A program made the position numbers and the translations under genes. Of a stretch of DNA of 64,000 nucleotides, positions 15,276 to 24,636 are shown piece by piece (the first letter of the stretch is position 1; each line of letters starts with the position of its first letter). Origin of the DNA: an uncultured Pseudomonadota bacterium (GTDB lineage Bacteria; Pseudomonadota; Gammaproteobacteria; Burkholderiales; SG8-39); the NCBI GenBank assembly GCA_903834835.1, contig CAILKO010000045.1, forward strand, positions 1 through 64,000, read 5' to 3'. Below the pieces are notes generated by a model. It was given only the letters and a program-made list of their open reading frames with translations, ran no database searches and had not been told where the DNA came from.

Positions 15276-16526
15276 GCGTCGGTCCTTCTTCACCAGCGTT
15301 TCGCGCGCGCCGAAGGCGCAGATGAGCGCTGTTACCACCAGGATCGGCGCCACAACGAGGAAGGGTACCCCCGGATTGGTCGCCCCCGCGATGAGGCCGC
15401 CGAACAGCGGACCCGAGATGCCGCCCACCTCGGAAATCGTGCGTCGGAGCGCCTGCAGGCGGCCCCGCACGGCCGCGGGCAGGACGTCGTAGGTCGCCAC
15501 GGCAACCGAGCCAAGGGACAGTCCGTTTGCGACGCCGACTATCGTGAACAGTACCGCGAGCTCGGCAAAGGTGGTGCTGTAGGGAATCAGGATGAAAGCG
15601 AGCGCCGGCAGACCCGTGCTCGGCACGATCGCCCACTTGCGCCCGAGCTTGTCGATCACAAGGCCCGCCGGGATGATCATCACGAACACGACGATGCCCA
15701 TCATCGAAAACAGATAGCCGATCTGCGATGGCGACAGCTGCAGGTGCGTGCCTGCATAGAGCGGCAGCATGGCCTGGATGAACATCCGGTACATCATCAT
15801 CACGAAGGTCGTCATTACAAGGACGAAGAATGTGCGCCGGTACTCGGGCCGGATTTCGCGCACGAGCTTCGAATAGTTGAAGAGCGCCCCCCAGTCGAAG
15901 GCGCCCTGCGGCTTGCCCGTTGCAGGCCGCGCTGCACCCCGCGGCGCCACGCGGTCCCGCCAGATGAAGGATGCGACCGACACCGCGAGCGCTATCCCCC
16001 CGTAGGCGAGAAACACGGCTCGCAGACCGGTGTGCTCGAGCAGGATGCCGCCGAAGGCCGAGCCCAGAGCCGCACCCGCCGACGAGGAGCCCATGAAGCC
16101 GCTCATCATGCGGCCGCGCTGGGCCTGGCTCACCATCTCCACCCCCGCGATTTCGCGGCTCAGGTTCCAGATCGCTTCCGCCCCGCCGACCAGCAGCATC
16201 GCCGCCATCAGCAGCCCGTAACTCGGCAGTGCTGACACCGAAAGCGTCGCCGCGGTGATGACGATCGGCGTGCCGATTACAGCCAGCCGGGCACCGATGC
16301 TGTCGAGCAGGGCACCGCCGGGAATCAGCGTGATGAACCGGCCGACTGCGAAGGCGGTAATCACCTGAGCCGCTGCCGCCACAGACACGTCAAGGTCGGA
16401 TACGAGAACGGGCAGGACCGGCAGAACCATGCCCTGACCGAAGCTGAGCGCAAAGGAGGAGAGATACAGCAGCAGGATGCCGACCATGGCCCTGCGTCGG
16501 TCCGCGGGATTACCGGCAGGCGTCAT
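15267..16526 (-). CDS. MFS transporter (12-TM)
   Basis: 419 aa with twelve hydrophobic segments. The TM2-TM3 loop region reads GRFITLIPGGALLDSIGARLAVI, and the mid loop between TM8 and TM9 is DKLGRKWAIVPS, the second-half counterpart of the MFS signature. The N-terminus is short and charged (MTPAGNPADRRRA). No substrate can be inferred: neighbours on both sides are unrelated. It is divergent from the 546-aa unknown protein. Confidence 0.85.
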   Translation of the reverse strand: MTPAGNPADRRRAMVGILLLYLSSFALSFGQGMVLPVLPVLVSDLDVSVAAAAQVITAFAVGRFITLIPGGALLDSIGARLAVIGTPIVITAATLSVSALPSYGLLMAAMLLVGGAEAIWNLSREIAGVEMVSQAQRGRMMSGFMGSSSAGAALGSAFGGILLEHTGLRAVFLAYGGIALAVSVASFIWRDRVAPRGAARPATGKPQGAFDWGALFNYSKLVREIRPEYRRTFFVLVMTTFVMMMYRMFIQAMLPLYAGTHLQLSPSQIGYLFSMMGIVVFVMIIPAGLVIDKLGRKWAIVPSTGLPALAFILIPYSTTFAELAVLFTIVGVANGLSLGSVAVATYDVLPAAVRGRLQALRRTISEVGGISGPLFGGLIAGATNPGVPFLVVAPILVVTALICAFGARETLVKKDRRLA

Positions 16527-16763
16527 GCTGCGCGCGCGACGGGGACGTCGCAGCAGCGCGCGGGAAACACTTCAGGCGCGATGAAAACGATGGAACAGGA
16601 CACGCAGCGGCCGACTCCGGCCGTTTCGGCCAAAAATGGGGCTGCATCAATAGCACGGTCATGCTGCACTGCGCAACCATGATTCCGCAAACCGCTCCGG
16701 GCAGCTTGCCCGAGCGGGTACGATCTACACTCCCGCCGCAGTTGTCCTCCCCGGAGATCGGCC
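16527..16763. other. divergent intergenic region, no recognised element
   Basis: 237 bp between the divergent MFS and 546-aa genes. It must hold both promoters, but I see no clear -35/-10 pair, strong inverted repeat or small gene. Confidence 0.5.
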
Positions 16764-18404
16764 ATGCAGCCCGGACACGCCCTGAACACGCTGGAGCGCC
16801 TGAAACTGAGCTTCGGCGGGCAAGTCGCCGTTGAAAAGCGCCGTTGCCTTGCCCTGCTCGCTCGCACAAGACTCGGCTCGCGCAGCGCCGTCTTGCGCCT
16901 CCACGAACAACTCTGCTTCATGCGCGCCTACCCGGACGACTCGATCCTTCTGCGCGAGGTGGTGCGCCTGCTGCGCGGCTTTGCAAGACGGCCTGATTTC
17001 CGTCGCTGGCGCGCGGCGTTCGCGAATAGCGGTATCGCGGGAACGGGCATCCACTACCGCTTCTACTGGCCGACGGCACGCCGACTTTCCGCCAGCGGCC
17101 TGGGCCTGCGGATCGACTGGGAGGCGCACGATGATCCCGATCGTCTCGCGTCCGGTCTGCCACTGCTTGTTGCGCCGATTGCGGCGGCCTGGCTGAGGGC
17201 ACACGCTCCGGAACCTCAGGTCGCCATCGCGCGCCTGAAACGTCCTCACGAAACCGACGCGGACTTCCTGATTCGCAGCGTCGGGGGCATGCCGGGCGAT
17301 GAATTCACCCGCGAGGCCTGGTTCGACGCGCTCGATACACCGATGCGTATCGACGCGGGCGGCGCGGCATTCTCGCGCACGCTTGCGCGCCATGCCGCCT
17401 CACCGACATACTACTTCGCAGGGCCGTTGCGCCGTGACACACCGGAGCTTCGTGCGGAACTCACCCGGGCGCCGAAACGCCTGCGCCTTGCCTCCCCGGG
17501 CGAGGGCGCGCGCCTGATCAACCTTGCGCTGGGCGCAATCGTGACCCGCCAGCGCGACATCGACGGCATCACCTACGGCAACCCCGCCGATGTCTGGGTG
17601 GCTGACGACGGCACGCTCCCCGGCCTGCAGTGGGCCTTCATCGGTCTGGTGCCGGAGCGCCGCCAGGTGCTGCGCGCGAGCCACGGATTCGTGACGCTCA
17701 GGAATGGCGTGCCGATCGGCTACGGGCAGTTCGACACGCTGTTCCGCTGCGCCGATGTGTCCTTCAATTCCTTCGACAGCTTTCGCGGCGCGGAAACTGC
17801 ATGGATATTCGCGCGCCTGCTCGCAGCGGTGCACGCCCTGCTCGGTGCGACGGCCTTTACGCTGGACGGCTACCAGCTCGGCCATCACAACGAGGAGGCG
17901 ATCGCATCCGGCGCCTGGTGGTTTTACTGGAAACTCGGCTTCCGGCCACGCGATCCGGCGATCCTGCGCCTTGCGCAGCGTGAGCTTGCCTCACGTCAGA
18001 AGAACCCTGCGCGCCGCTCCAGCCCTGCGACGCTGCGACGCCTCGCCGCCGGTGTCATGGCGCTTGAAACCGGAGCGGGACGTGCGATTGACTGGGAGCG
18101 GCTCGCGCGCCTCGGCGCAATCGTCACGGGCGCAACGGAGGCGGATGCGGCTCAGGCGATGCGCCGGCTCGGCGTAAAACCGCCCGAGTTGCAAGCTGTC
18201 AGGGCGCAAGACCTGCTTCTTGCCTGGCGGCGCTGGGCCCCGGTGCTGCAGCGCCTGCCGCTCGCGCGCTGGTCCCCGGCGGAGCGACGTGCGCTTGCTG
18301 CAGTCGTCTCCGCCAAGGGCGGTCCGAGCGAGCGCGACTACCTCGAACGATTCGACACGCACCCGCGACTCGGTGCCGCGCTCGGGAAACTCGTCCGCAG
18401 CTAG
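16764..18404 (+). CDS. unrecognised 546-aa protein with a GNAT-like C-terminal segment
   Basis: A soluble, Arg/Ala-rich protein of 546 aa without signal peptide or membrane segments. The region of about 270-400 reads like an N-acyltransferase half: YGNPADVWVADDG, then PIGYGQFDTLFRCADVSFNSFDSFRGAETAWIFARLL as a strand-helix, and finally EAIASGAWWFYWKLGFRPRD, similar to the GNAT motif in which a Tyr helix precedes KLGF. The first 260 and last 130 residues match nothing I know. Single gene with its own upstream region; the ATG at 16764 follows GGAG at a usable distance. Function cannot be stated; an acyltransferase is only a guess. Confidence 0.6.
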   Translation: MQPGHALNTLERLKLSFGGQVAVEKRRCLALLARTRLGSRSAVLRLHEQLCFMRAYPDDSILLREVVRLLRGFARRPDFRRWRAAFANSGIAGTGIHYRFYWPTARRLSASGLGLRIDWEAHDDPDRLASGLPLLVAPIAAAWLRAHAPEPQVAIARLKRPHETDADFLIRSVGGMPGDEFTREAWFDALDTPMRIDAGGAAFSRTLARHAASPTYYFAGPLRRDTPELRAELTRAPKRLRLASPGEGARLINLALGAIVTRQRDIDGITYGNPADVWVADDGTLPGLQWAFIGLVPERRQVLRASHGFVTLRNGVPIGYGQFDTLFRCADVSFNSFDSFRGAETAWIFARLLAAVHALLGATAFTLDGYQLGHHNEEAIASGAWWFYWKLGFRPRDPAILRLAQRELASRQKNPARRSSPATLRRLAAGVMALETGAGRAIDWERLARLGAIVTGATEADAAQAMRRLGVKPPELQAVRAQDLLLAWRRWAPVLQRLPLARWSPAERRALAAVVSAKGGPSERDYLERFDTHPRLGAALGKLVRS

Positions 18405-18434
18405 CCACCGACGACCGGACCGCTCACGCAGCCA

Positions 18435-19367
18435 CTAGCCGCGTATGCTTTGCTGTCCCTCCAGCCATTTCAGTATCTCGGCAAGCTGCCTGTCACGCTC
18501 GATGACGAGTTCGTCATTGGGGCGAGTCCAGTCGTACCAGCCGCGTCCGGCCGCAGCGCCGAGTCTGCCCTCCGCCACCATCCGGCGCAGCGTCTCGGTG
18601 GGTTCGAAGTGCTCGCGACCGGTCTGGCCATGCATGTAGTCCAGCACCGCGAGGGCAGTGCGCTTGCTCGCCACCAGATCCTCGCAGGCCAGCGCGCCCC
18701 AGAGCGCCCAGCGCGGTCCCAGGCTGAGGCGTACTGCGGTATCGATGTCGTCGGCACTCGCCAGGCCTTCGTCCAGCATGCGATGAACCTCCGCGAGCAT
18801 TGCCAGCTGGATCCGGTTCACGATGAACCCGGGGCTCTCCCTGCACACGATCGGGTGGTAGCCAAGGCTGCGCACGAAGTCCTGCGTCCACGTCAGCAGC
18901 GGGCCCGGCGTGCGGTCGTTCACAATGACTTCCAGCACCTTCACCACGTGCGCGGGCGTGATGAAGTGAATGCCGATCACCCTGTCCTTGTGTTCCATGT
19001 CGCGACAGAGATCGCTCAGGAGAAATGAGGAGGTATTGGTGCCAAGCACCGCGTCCGGCGCGCAAAGGCTTTCCAGTTCACTGAACAGTGCCTGCTTGTC
19101 CGGCAGCGATTCGTGTATCACTTCGTGCACCAACCCGGCGCCGGCAATCGCTGCGGCCAGGACCGGCTCGGGCCGAATTCCCGACGCGATGGCCGCGCCA
19201 GCCGACGCATCGCCCGCCAACAACCCCATGATGGGTGAGACACGCTCCGAAAAGCTCGCGAGCATGCGCTCGTCCCGGTCGTGCAGCACGACTTGATGAC
19301 CTCGGGCGGAATAGATCGCGGCAATCACCGCCCCCATGAATCCCGCTCCGATCACGGCGATTCTCAT
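18435..19367 (-). CDS. 3-hydroxyacyl-CoA dehydrogenase-type NAD-dependent dehydrogenase
   Basis: 310 aa from MRIAVIGAGFMG: the N-terminal GxGxxG Rossmann motif begins at residue 6. Conserved family elements are NTSSF, then HFITPAHVVKVLEVI (catalytic His region; the usual N-P motif is here T-P), and PGFIVNRIQLAMLAE. The size and single C-terminal domain resemble L-gulonate/lambda-crystallin or carnitine dehydrogenase-like members rather than the fatty-acid enzyme. The start at 19367 was chosen because the Rossmann strand begins there. It is 28 bp downstream of the TRAP large permease in the same direction, so it probably oxidises the imported hydroxy acid or a derivative (inference). Confidence 0.82.
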   Translation of the reverse strand: MRIAVIGAGFMGAVIAAIYSARGHQVVLHDRDERMLASFSERVSPIMGLLAGDASAGAAIASGIRPEPVLAAAIAGAGLVHEVIHESLPDKQALFSELESLCAPDAVLGTNTSSFLLSDLCRDMEHKDRVIGIHFITPAHVVKVLEVIVNDRTPGPLLTWTQDFVRSLGYHPIVCRESPGFIVNRIQLAMLAEVHRMLDEGLASADDIDTAVRLSLGPRWALWGALACEDLVASKRTALAVLDYMHGQTGREHFEPTETLRRMVAEGRLGAAAGRGWYDWTRPNDELVIERDRQLAEILKWLEGQQSIRG

Positions 19368-19395
19368 GTACGCCCCTCGTCGCGCTGCGAACGAT

Positions 19396-20709
19396 TCAAT
19401 CCAGCAGTTCAGGGAGCCAGGTCGCGATTGCCGGCACGAACAGGATGGCGACAAGCACCAGCAGGCCGATGATCACATAGGGCATCACCGCCGAAAACAC
19501 CTGCCTGATCGTGATCTCCGGCGGTGCAACCGATTTCATGGTGTACGCGATCATGCCGAAAGGTGGCGACAGAAGGCCGATCTGCATGGCCATGAGGAAC
19601 ATTACCCCGAACCAGATCGGGTCGATCTTCAGACTGGCGACAAGCGGCATGAAAAATGGCAACGTAAGCAGCATCATGCTGACCTGATCGACAAAGCAAC
19701 CCAGGATGAGCAGGATCGCGAGCATGATCAGGATGATCTCGAAGCGCCCGAAGTGCTGTGCCGCGACCCACTTCAGCACGCCATCGCTTGCGCCGGAGAA
19801 TCCGAGCATCTGGGAAAAGCCCGTCGCTCCGACCACGATGAAGAGCACCATCGCCGAGACGATCAACGTGTTCCTGAACGATTCGATCAGTATTTTCAGG
19901 GTGAGCGCGCGGTAGACAAGCGCGAAGATCAGGGTCGCAAAAGCCCCCACGGCGGCCGACTCGGTGGGCGTCGCAATGCCGCCCGTCATCGATCCGATCA
20001 CGACGGCGAAGATGGATATCAGGGGCAGGACGTAGATGAAGAACATCCGGTACCGTTCCCACCCCGAGTATTTGGTTTCGCCCCCCACCGGGGCAAGCGA
20101 AGGATTGAACGAAACCCTCAGCACGATATAGGCGATGAACACGACTGCCAGCAGGAGGCCGGGCATGATGCCGCCGATCAGCAGGCCGCTGATGGAAATG
20201 CCGGAGAGACTTCCAAGCAGCACGGTAAGTCCCGACGGCGGAATGAGCATGTCGACCGCCCCGATCGCCATGATCGGCCCCATCGCCATGCTCGGGTGAT
20301 ACCCGCGCTTCAGCATCGTCGGTGTCATCGCACTGCCGAGCATCGCGGTGGTGGCAATGGTGGACCCGGAGATCGCCGAGAACACCGTACCGGCGGTCAC
20401 GGCCACGACAGCCAGCCGCCCCGGCACCCGCACGATCAACCGCTCCACGCCCTCGATGACCTTGAACGCGAGCCCCGTCTGGAACAACACCTCGCCCATG
20501 AGGATGAAGAGCGGAATCGGCGTGAGCGAAAAACTCGACACCGCCAGCATGGTGTTGCGCGCAAGCTGGTCCAGGCCCGGCAGCCCGCCCATGAATATCC
20601 AGGCGCCCACGACGTTCAACACGAGAAACGCGAAAGCGACGGGCAGGCCGACAAAGAGGAGCAGCGTCACCCCGCCCATGAGCAGCAACAGCGCTTCGGA
20701 CCAGCTCAT
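19396..20709 (-). CDS. TRAP transporter large permease (DctM)
   Basis: 437 aa, about twelve hydrophobic segments. Family features are the N-terminal LLLFVGLPVAFAFLVLNVVG, IPLFILMGEVLFQTGLAFKVIEGVERLIVRVPG, AISGSTIATTAMLGSAMTP, and PPSGLTVLLGSLSGIS. It is the Na+-coupled translocating subunit of a tripartite ATP-independent periplasmic transporter for organic acids. It lies 34 bp after the small permease and 28 bp before the dehydrogenase. Confidence 0.92.
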   Translation of the reverse strand: MSWSEALLLLMGGVTLLLFVGLPVAFAFLVLNVVGAWIFMGGLPGLDQLARNTMLAVSSFSLTPIPLFILMGEVLFQTGLAFKVIEGVERLIVRVPGRLAVVAVTAGTVFSAISGSTIATTAMLGSAMTPTMLKRGYHPSMAMGPIMAIGAVDMLIPPSGLTVLLGSLSGISISGLLIGGIMPGLLLAVVFIAYIVLRVSFNPSLAPVGGETKYSGWERYRMFFIYVLPLISIFAVVIGSMTGGIATPTESAAVGAFATLIFALVYRALTLKILIESFRNTLIVSAMVLFIVVGATGFSQMLGFSGASDGVLKWVAAQHFGRFEIILIMLAILLILGCFVDQVSMMLLTLPFFMPLVASLKIDPIWFGVMFLMAMQIGLLSPPFGMIAYTMKSVAPPEITIRQVFSAVMPYVIIGLLVLVAILFVPAIATWLPELLD

Positions 20710-20743
20710 GTTCGGTTTGTCTCCGCAGTTTCCATCAGTCGGC

Positions 20744-21259
20744 TCAGGCGGTCGATGTCGCCTCGTCGCGCACCTGGCGCGGTCCGCGGGACAATCGATA
20801 GGCGCGGAACACGAACTCCACAGCCAGAAAGAAGAAAGCGACCGGCACCGGAATGAGCATCACCCATTCCGGCATCTCGATCGTCTTCTGGATGATGCTT
20901 CCGTTTGCGCGGCTGAGCAGGACCGCGCGCGTCCCCACCACCGTGAGCACCATGCAGGCCAGCACCCCGAGCAGATCAACCACCCATTCGAGTGCCCAGC
21001 CGACCTGGCCGGGCATCGCGCGCAGCACGATGTCCAGCCTGACGTGACGTCCGAGACGCAGCAAGAGCGGCGAAGAGAGAAAGGTCGAGAGGTACAGAAT
21101 GTACTCGCTCACCTCTGTCACCCAGCTGAGCGAGCCCACGCGAAACGCCCGCATGCCCACGTCAACGCAGATGAGGATCATCATCAGGAAAATAAGGAAG
21201 GCGCCGAGCAGCGCGAGCAGCTCCAGCATCCTTCCGTATACCGCGTTCAGTCGGCCCAC
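20744..21259 (-). CDS. TRAP transporter small permease (DctQ)
   Basis: 171 aa with four hydrophobic segments. SLSWVTEVSEYILYLSTFL and RLGRHVRLDIVLRAMPG correspond to the conserved DctQ core between TM2 and TM3. It pairs with the large permease at 19396. Spacing of 34 bp on both sides indicates one operon with the binding protein upstream. Confidence 0.9.
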   Translation of the reverse strand: MGRLNAVYGRMLELLALLGAFLIFLMMILICVDVGMRAFRVGSLSWVTEVSEYILYLSTFLSSPLLLRLGRHVRLDIVLRAMPGQVGWALEWVVDLLGVLACMVLTVVGTRAVLLSRANGSIIQKTIEMPEWVMLIPVPVAFFFLAVEFVFRAYRLSRGPRQVRDEATSTA

Positions 21260-21293
21260 GAGCCTCCCCGATGCCTGCGCGAGAACAAAACGG

Positions 21294-22283
21294 CTACTTC
21301 GTCAGAAGCGCGCGCAGTTTCGGCCCGTGCTCCGGACTGCGTGTGACGAGGGAGGTCCAGACGGAATCGTTGGCCTTGGTGAGCAGGGTCTTCGCATCGT
21401 TCGCGCCCAATGTGATGGTTTCCACCCCTGCGGCCGCAAGCTTCTTCTTCTCGTCCTCCATGATCTTGGCGTTGTCCGTCACGTTCTGCTGCTCGATCCA
21501 GAGTGCCGTCTTCTCGAGGAACGCCTTCTGCTGCGCATTGAGCTTGTTCCACGCACCGAGATTGACCAGCATCCCGACCTCCACCGTGTAGAACCCGGGG
21601 TCCAACCGGTACTTGGTCTGCTTCTCGAGGCTCACATCGAACAGCCCGACCAGCGGCCAGACATAGCCGTCGATGACGCCGCGCTCCATTGCGGTATAGA
21701 CCTCGCCGTACGGAATGTTCAGCTGGGACTGGACGTTCAGCGCCTCGAGTATGGGTCGGTAGAGAGGAATCGAGCGCATCCGCATGCCCGTGAGATCCGG
21801 CTTGGAAATCGGCTTCTTCAGGAAGATGTGCACCGGTATGCCATCGCGGGAACGCCCGAGATAACGTACGTTCATCTTCTCGCCCCAGAGGCGGTTGATG
21901 TAGTCGTACGCGCCGTTCTTGCGCATCTCCGCTGGTGTCAGCGTGCTGAGCGACATCGCGTCGCCTTCGGGCAGCACCGTCGTATAGAACCCGCCCGACA
22001 CATTCACGATATCGGCGACGCCCGTCTTGGCTGCATTGCCGACCTCGAACGGCGGCATGACCTTCGCACCGCCACCGAGGTAGTTGATCTGTACCAGCCC
22101 CTTGCCCTCGGCGTTCACCTTGGCGACAAACCGGTCGAAATTGATCGAAAACCAGTTGCCTTCCGGCCAGGCGCTGATCGCCTTGAGGGTTGTTTCCTGA
22201 GCGAGAGCCACCCCTGGCACCAAGGCGCAGGCCGCAGCAAGCGCAAGCAGGGAAGCGTTGAACTTTCTGGCGAATCGAATCAT
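21294..22283 (-). CDS. TRAP transporter substrate-binding protein (DctP family)
   Basis: 329 aa. The signal peptide covers about residues 1-29 (LALAAACALVPGVALAQ). The mature protein shows DctP traits: GVADIVNVSGGFYTTVLPEGD, the conserved Arg-containing segment DLTGMRMRSIPLYRPILEALN that usually salt-bridges a carboxylate ligand, and PYGEVYTAMERGVIDGYVWP. The start at 22283 follows GGGAGG; an upstream in-frame codon is less likely. First gene of the P-Q-M-dehydrogenase operon. The ligand is probably a carboxylic acid, unspecified. Confidence 0.9.
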   Translation of the reverse strand: MIRFARKFNASLLALAAACALVPGVALAQETTLKAISAWPEGNWFSINFDRFVAKVNAEGKGLVQINYLGGGAKVMPPFEVGNAAKTGVADIVNVSGGFYTTVLPEGDAMSLSTLTPAEMRKNGAYDYINRLWGEKMNVRYLGRSRDGIPVHIFLKKPISKPDLTGMRMRSIPLYRPILEALNVQSQLNIPYGEVYTAMERGVIDGYVWPLVGLFDVSLEKQTKYRLDPGFYTVEVGMLVNLGAWNKLNAQQKAFLEKTALWIEQQNVTDNAKIMEDEKKKLAAAGVETITLGANDAKTLLTKANDSVWTSLVTRSPEHGPKLRALLTK

Positions 22284-22401
22284 GTTTCCTCCCATCTACG
22301 GATCGAATGAATCGCAGGATTTTCTGCCGGCGGCACCGGAGCAACTCTGCAGGTAAGCGCCACAGCCCTCTCCCTCGGTCTGTGAACCGGGTGAATTTAC
22401 A

Positions 22402-22989
22402 TCAACTCTGCGTTGACATCCGTTCCACATAACGCGCGATCAGGTCCACCTCGAGATTCACCCTAGCCCCCGCCGCGAGACGCCCGAGCGTCGTCACCTC
22501 GAGCGTGTGCGGAATCAGGAACACCTCGAACAGCGCGCCCTCCACCCGATTGACAGTGAGTGATACCCCGTCGATGCAGATGGAGCCCTTGCGAGCGATG
22601 TAGCGCGCAAGGTCCGCGGGCGCGCGCACACGCACGAGAAGATATTCGCCTGCCGGCTCGACGAGCGCCACTCCACCCGTGCCGTCCACGTGCCCGGTCA
22701 CCAGGTGTCCGCCGACCAGTCCGCCGAGCGTGAGGGACTTTTCCAGATTGACCGGCCCCGGCGCGCCGAGTCCGTGTGTGCAGGCGACGGTCTCGCGCGA
22801 AACGTCGAAGGCGAGTTCGCGCTCACCGATCCTGACCACCGTCAGGCAGGCACCCTGCACACAGATGGAATCGCCGAGCGACACGCCCGAGAGATCGAGT
22901 TCGCCGGTGTCGATCCTCAAGCGCAAGCCGTCCCCGGCGGGACTCGCTTCCACGATGCTGCCCTTGGCCTGCACGATGCCGGTAAACAT
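22402..22989 (-). CDS. ribE: riboflavin synthase, alpha subunit type
   Basis: 195 aa. Starts MFTGIVQAKGSI, the typical N-terminus, and contains two lumazine-binding repeats: about 1-97 (GDSICVQGACLTVV) and 98-195 (GSICIDGVSLTVN), each with its closing HTL/THG region. It condenses two 6,7-dimethyl-8-ribityllumazine molecules to riboflavin. It follows ribD by 20 bp in the conserved glyA-nrdR-ribD-ribE order. No FMN riboswitch was seen upstream of either rib gene. The final step genes ribBA and ribH are not in the window. Confidence 0.95.
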   Translation of the reverse strand: MFTGIVQAKGSIVEASPAGDGLRLRIDTGELDLSGVSLGDSICVQGACLTVVRIGERELAFDVSRETVACTHGLGAPGPVNLEKSLTLGGLVGGHLVTGHVDGTGGVALVEPAGEYLLVRVRAPADLARYIARKGSICIDGVSLTVNRVEGALFEVFLIPHTLEVTTLGRLAAGARVNLEVDLIARYVERMSTQS

Positions 22990-23009
22990 GTCTGTGTCCT
23001 TTCCCGGGT

Positions 23010-24098
23010 TCAGACTCGCGGCCGCGCGAGCACTCTGAGGTCCTCTCCGATGCGCTCGACGGAAACGATATCGAGCTTCGCTCGCGCGTCGAGCGCAGCC
23101 GGCTCGCGCAGATCCACCATGCCCTGTGGCGAATCGCCCAGGAAGCTGGGGTTCTGATAGATGAGGAATTCGTCGACGCAGCCTTCGCGCACCAGCGACC
23201 CGTTCAGCTTGTAGCCGGCTTCCACATGCAGCTCGTTCACGCCGCGCGCGGCCAGCAGCGCCAGCATGCCGGGCAGATCGACCTTGCCCGCCGCATTCGC
23301 GAGCACGACCACCTCGGCGCCGCGCGCCTCCAGCAGCGCGCGCTTCTCGGGAAGCGCCTGCGCACAGAACACCAGCGCTCCGCCGCCTTCCAGCATGCGG
23401 GCATCCGAGCTTACGTCGAGCCGGCTGTCGATCAGCACGCGCAGCGGCTGGCGCGATGTGTCCACCATTCGCACCGTGAGCTGCGGGTCGTCCGCGGCAA
23501 CGGTGCCGATGCCGGAGAGGATTGCGCAGGCACGCGCGCGCCAGGCATGACCATCGCGACGCGCCGCCTCGCCGGTGATCCACTGCGAGCGCCCGTCCGC
23601 AAGTGCCGTGCGCCCGTCGAGCGTCGCGGCGATCTTCATGCGCACCCATGGCCGCGCGCGCGTGACGCGCGACACGAAGCCGATGTTCAACTCGCGCGCC
23701 TCGTCCGCGCACAGCCCATGCTCGAACGCGATGCCGGCAGCCGCGATACGCTCCCCGCCGCGCGCCGCCTCCGGGTTCGGATCGCGCATCGCCGCAACCA
23801 CGCGTGCCACCCCGGATGCGATCAGCGCATCCGCGCAGGGCGGCGTACGGCCGAAGTGCGCACAGGGTTCGAGTGTGACGTAGACGGTTGCGCCGCGCGC
23901 CCTGCCCCCTGCCGCGGCAAGCGCGACGGCTTCGGCATGCGGACCGCCGGCGCGTTCGTGCCAGCCCTCGCCGACAACCTCGCCATTGCTCGCGATCACA
24001 CAGCCCACGCGCGGGTTGGGGGTCGTCGTATACAGGCCGCGGGCAGCGAGGGCCAGCGCACGGCCCATCATCGAGGCATCAATGCCGGAAATACTCAT
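23010..24098 (-). CDS. ribD: bifunctional riboflavin deaminase/reductase RibD
   Basis: 362 aa. The N-terminal zinc deaminase domain (about 1-145) has the motif PHAEAVAL with His54/Glu56 and PCAHFGRTPPC with Cys79/Cys88. The C-terminal reductase domain (about 146-362) has KIAATLDGRTA, GIGTVAADDPQLTVR and LHVEAGYKLNGSL. It carries out the second and third steps after GTP cyclohydrolase II. I use the ATG at 24098; a GTG at 24110 would add four residues. Thirty bases after nrdR on the same strand. Confidence 0.95.
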   Translation of the reverse strand: MSISGIDASMMGRALALAARGLYTTTPNPRVGCVIASNGEVVGEGWHERAGGPHAEAVALAAAGGRARGATVYVTLEPCAHFGRTPPCADALIASGVARVVAAMRDPNPEAARGGERIAAAGIAFEHGLCADEARELNIGFVSRVTRARPWVRMKIAATLDGRTALADGRSQWITGEAARRDGHAWRARACAILSGIGTVAADDPQLTVRMVDTSRQPLRVLIDSRLDVSSDARMLEGGGALVFCAQALPEKRALLEARGAEVVVLANAAGKVDLPGMLALLAARGVNELHVEAGYKLNGSLVREGCVDEFLIYQNPSFLGDSPQGMVDLREPAALDARAKLDIVSVERIGEDLRVLARPRV

Positions 24099-24128
24099 CG
24101 TTCGTGCCACACGCGTCTGCCGCCGCGC

Positions 24129-24593
24129 TCAGCGGCGCTTTCTGGGGGTTTTGACTTCCTGGGCCAGCTCCCGGAACTCGTCCGGAGATTCGAAGCTGCG
24201 GTAGACCGACGCAAAGCGGATGTAGGCAATCTTGTCGAGCCTCGCGAGCTCGCGCATGACGAGATCGCCCACCCTGCTGGTGGGAATCTCGCGCTCACCC
24301 AGGCCGGTCAGCTTTTCCTCGATGCGATCCGCCGCGGCATCCACTGTCTCGGTCGCGACCGGGCGCTTGCGCAGCGCGAGGCGCATGCTGGAGAGCAGTT
24401 TGTCGCGATCGAAATCGGTGCGGCTGCCGTCCTTCTTGACCAGACGCGGCATGCGCAGCTCGACGCGCTCGTAGGTCGTGAACCGCTTGTCGCAGTTCGG
24501 GCACTTCCGCCGCCGCCTGATCGCGGTCGCCTCCGGATTCGCACGCGAATCCACGACCTGCGTATCCAGGTGGCCGCAGAAATGGCAGCGCAT
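24129..24593 (-). CDS. nrdR: transcriptional repressor NrdR
   Basis: 154 aa. The N-terminal zinc ribbon has Cys3/Cys6 (MRCHFCGH) and Cys31/Cys34 (CPNCDKRF). The ATP-cone (about 49-139) begins [18 protein letters not shown]. NrdR senses ATP/dATP and represses ribonucleotide reductase operons via NrdR boxes. The family is normally about 150 aa. It sits between glyA and ribD, the arrangement seen in many proteobacteria. Confidence 0.97.
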   Translation of the reverse strand: MRCHFCGHLDTQVVDSRANPEATAIRRRRKCPNCDKRFTTYERVELRMPRLVKKDGSRTDFDRDKLLSSMRLALRKRPVATETVDAAADRIEEKLTGLGEREIPTSRVGDLVMRELARLDKIAYIRFASVYRSFESPDEFRELAQEVKTPRKRR

Positions 24594-24636
24594 CGTCTAG
24601 CCCGCGGCTCCGATGCGCGGCAACGACCTTGCACGG

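Noticed and set aside
19336..20856. 506-codon forward frame antisense to the TRAP permease
   Set aside because: Composition dominated by His, Arg, Asp and Gln, typical of a reverse-strand shadow of a membrane protein gene.
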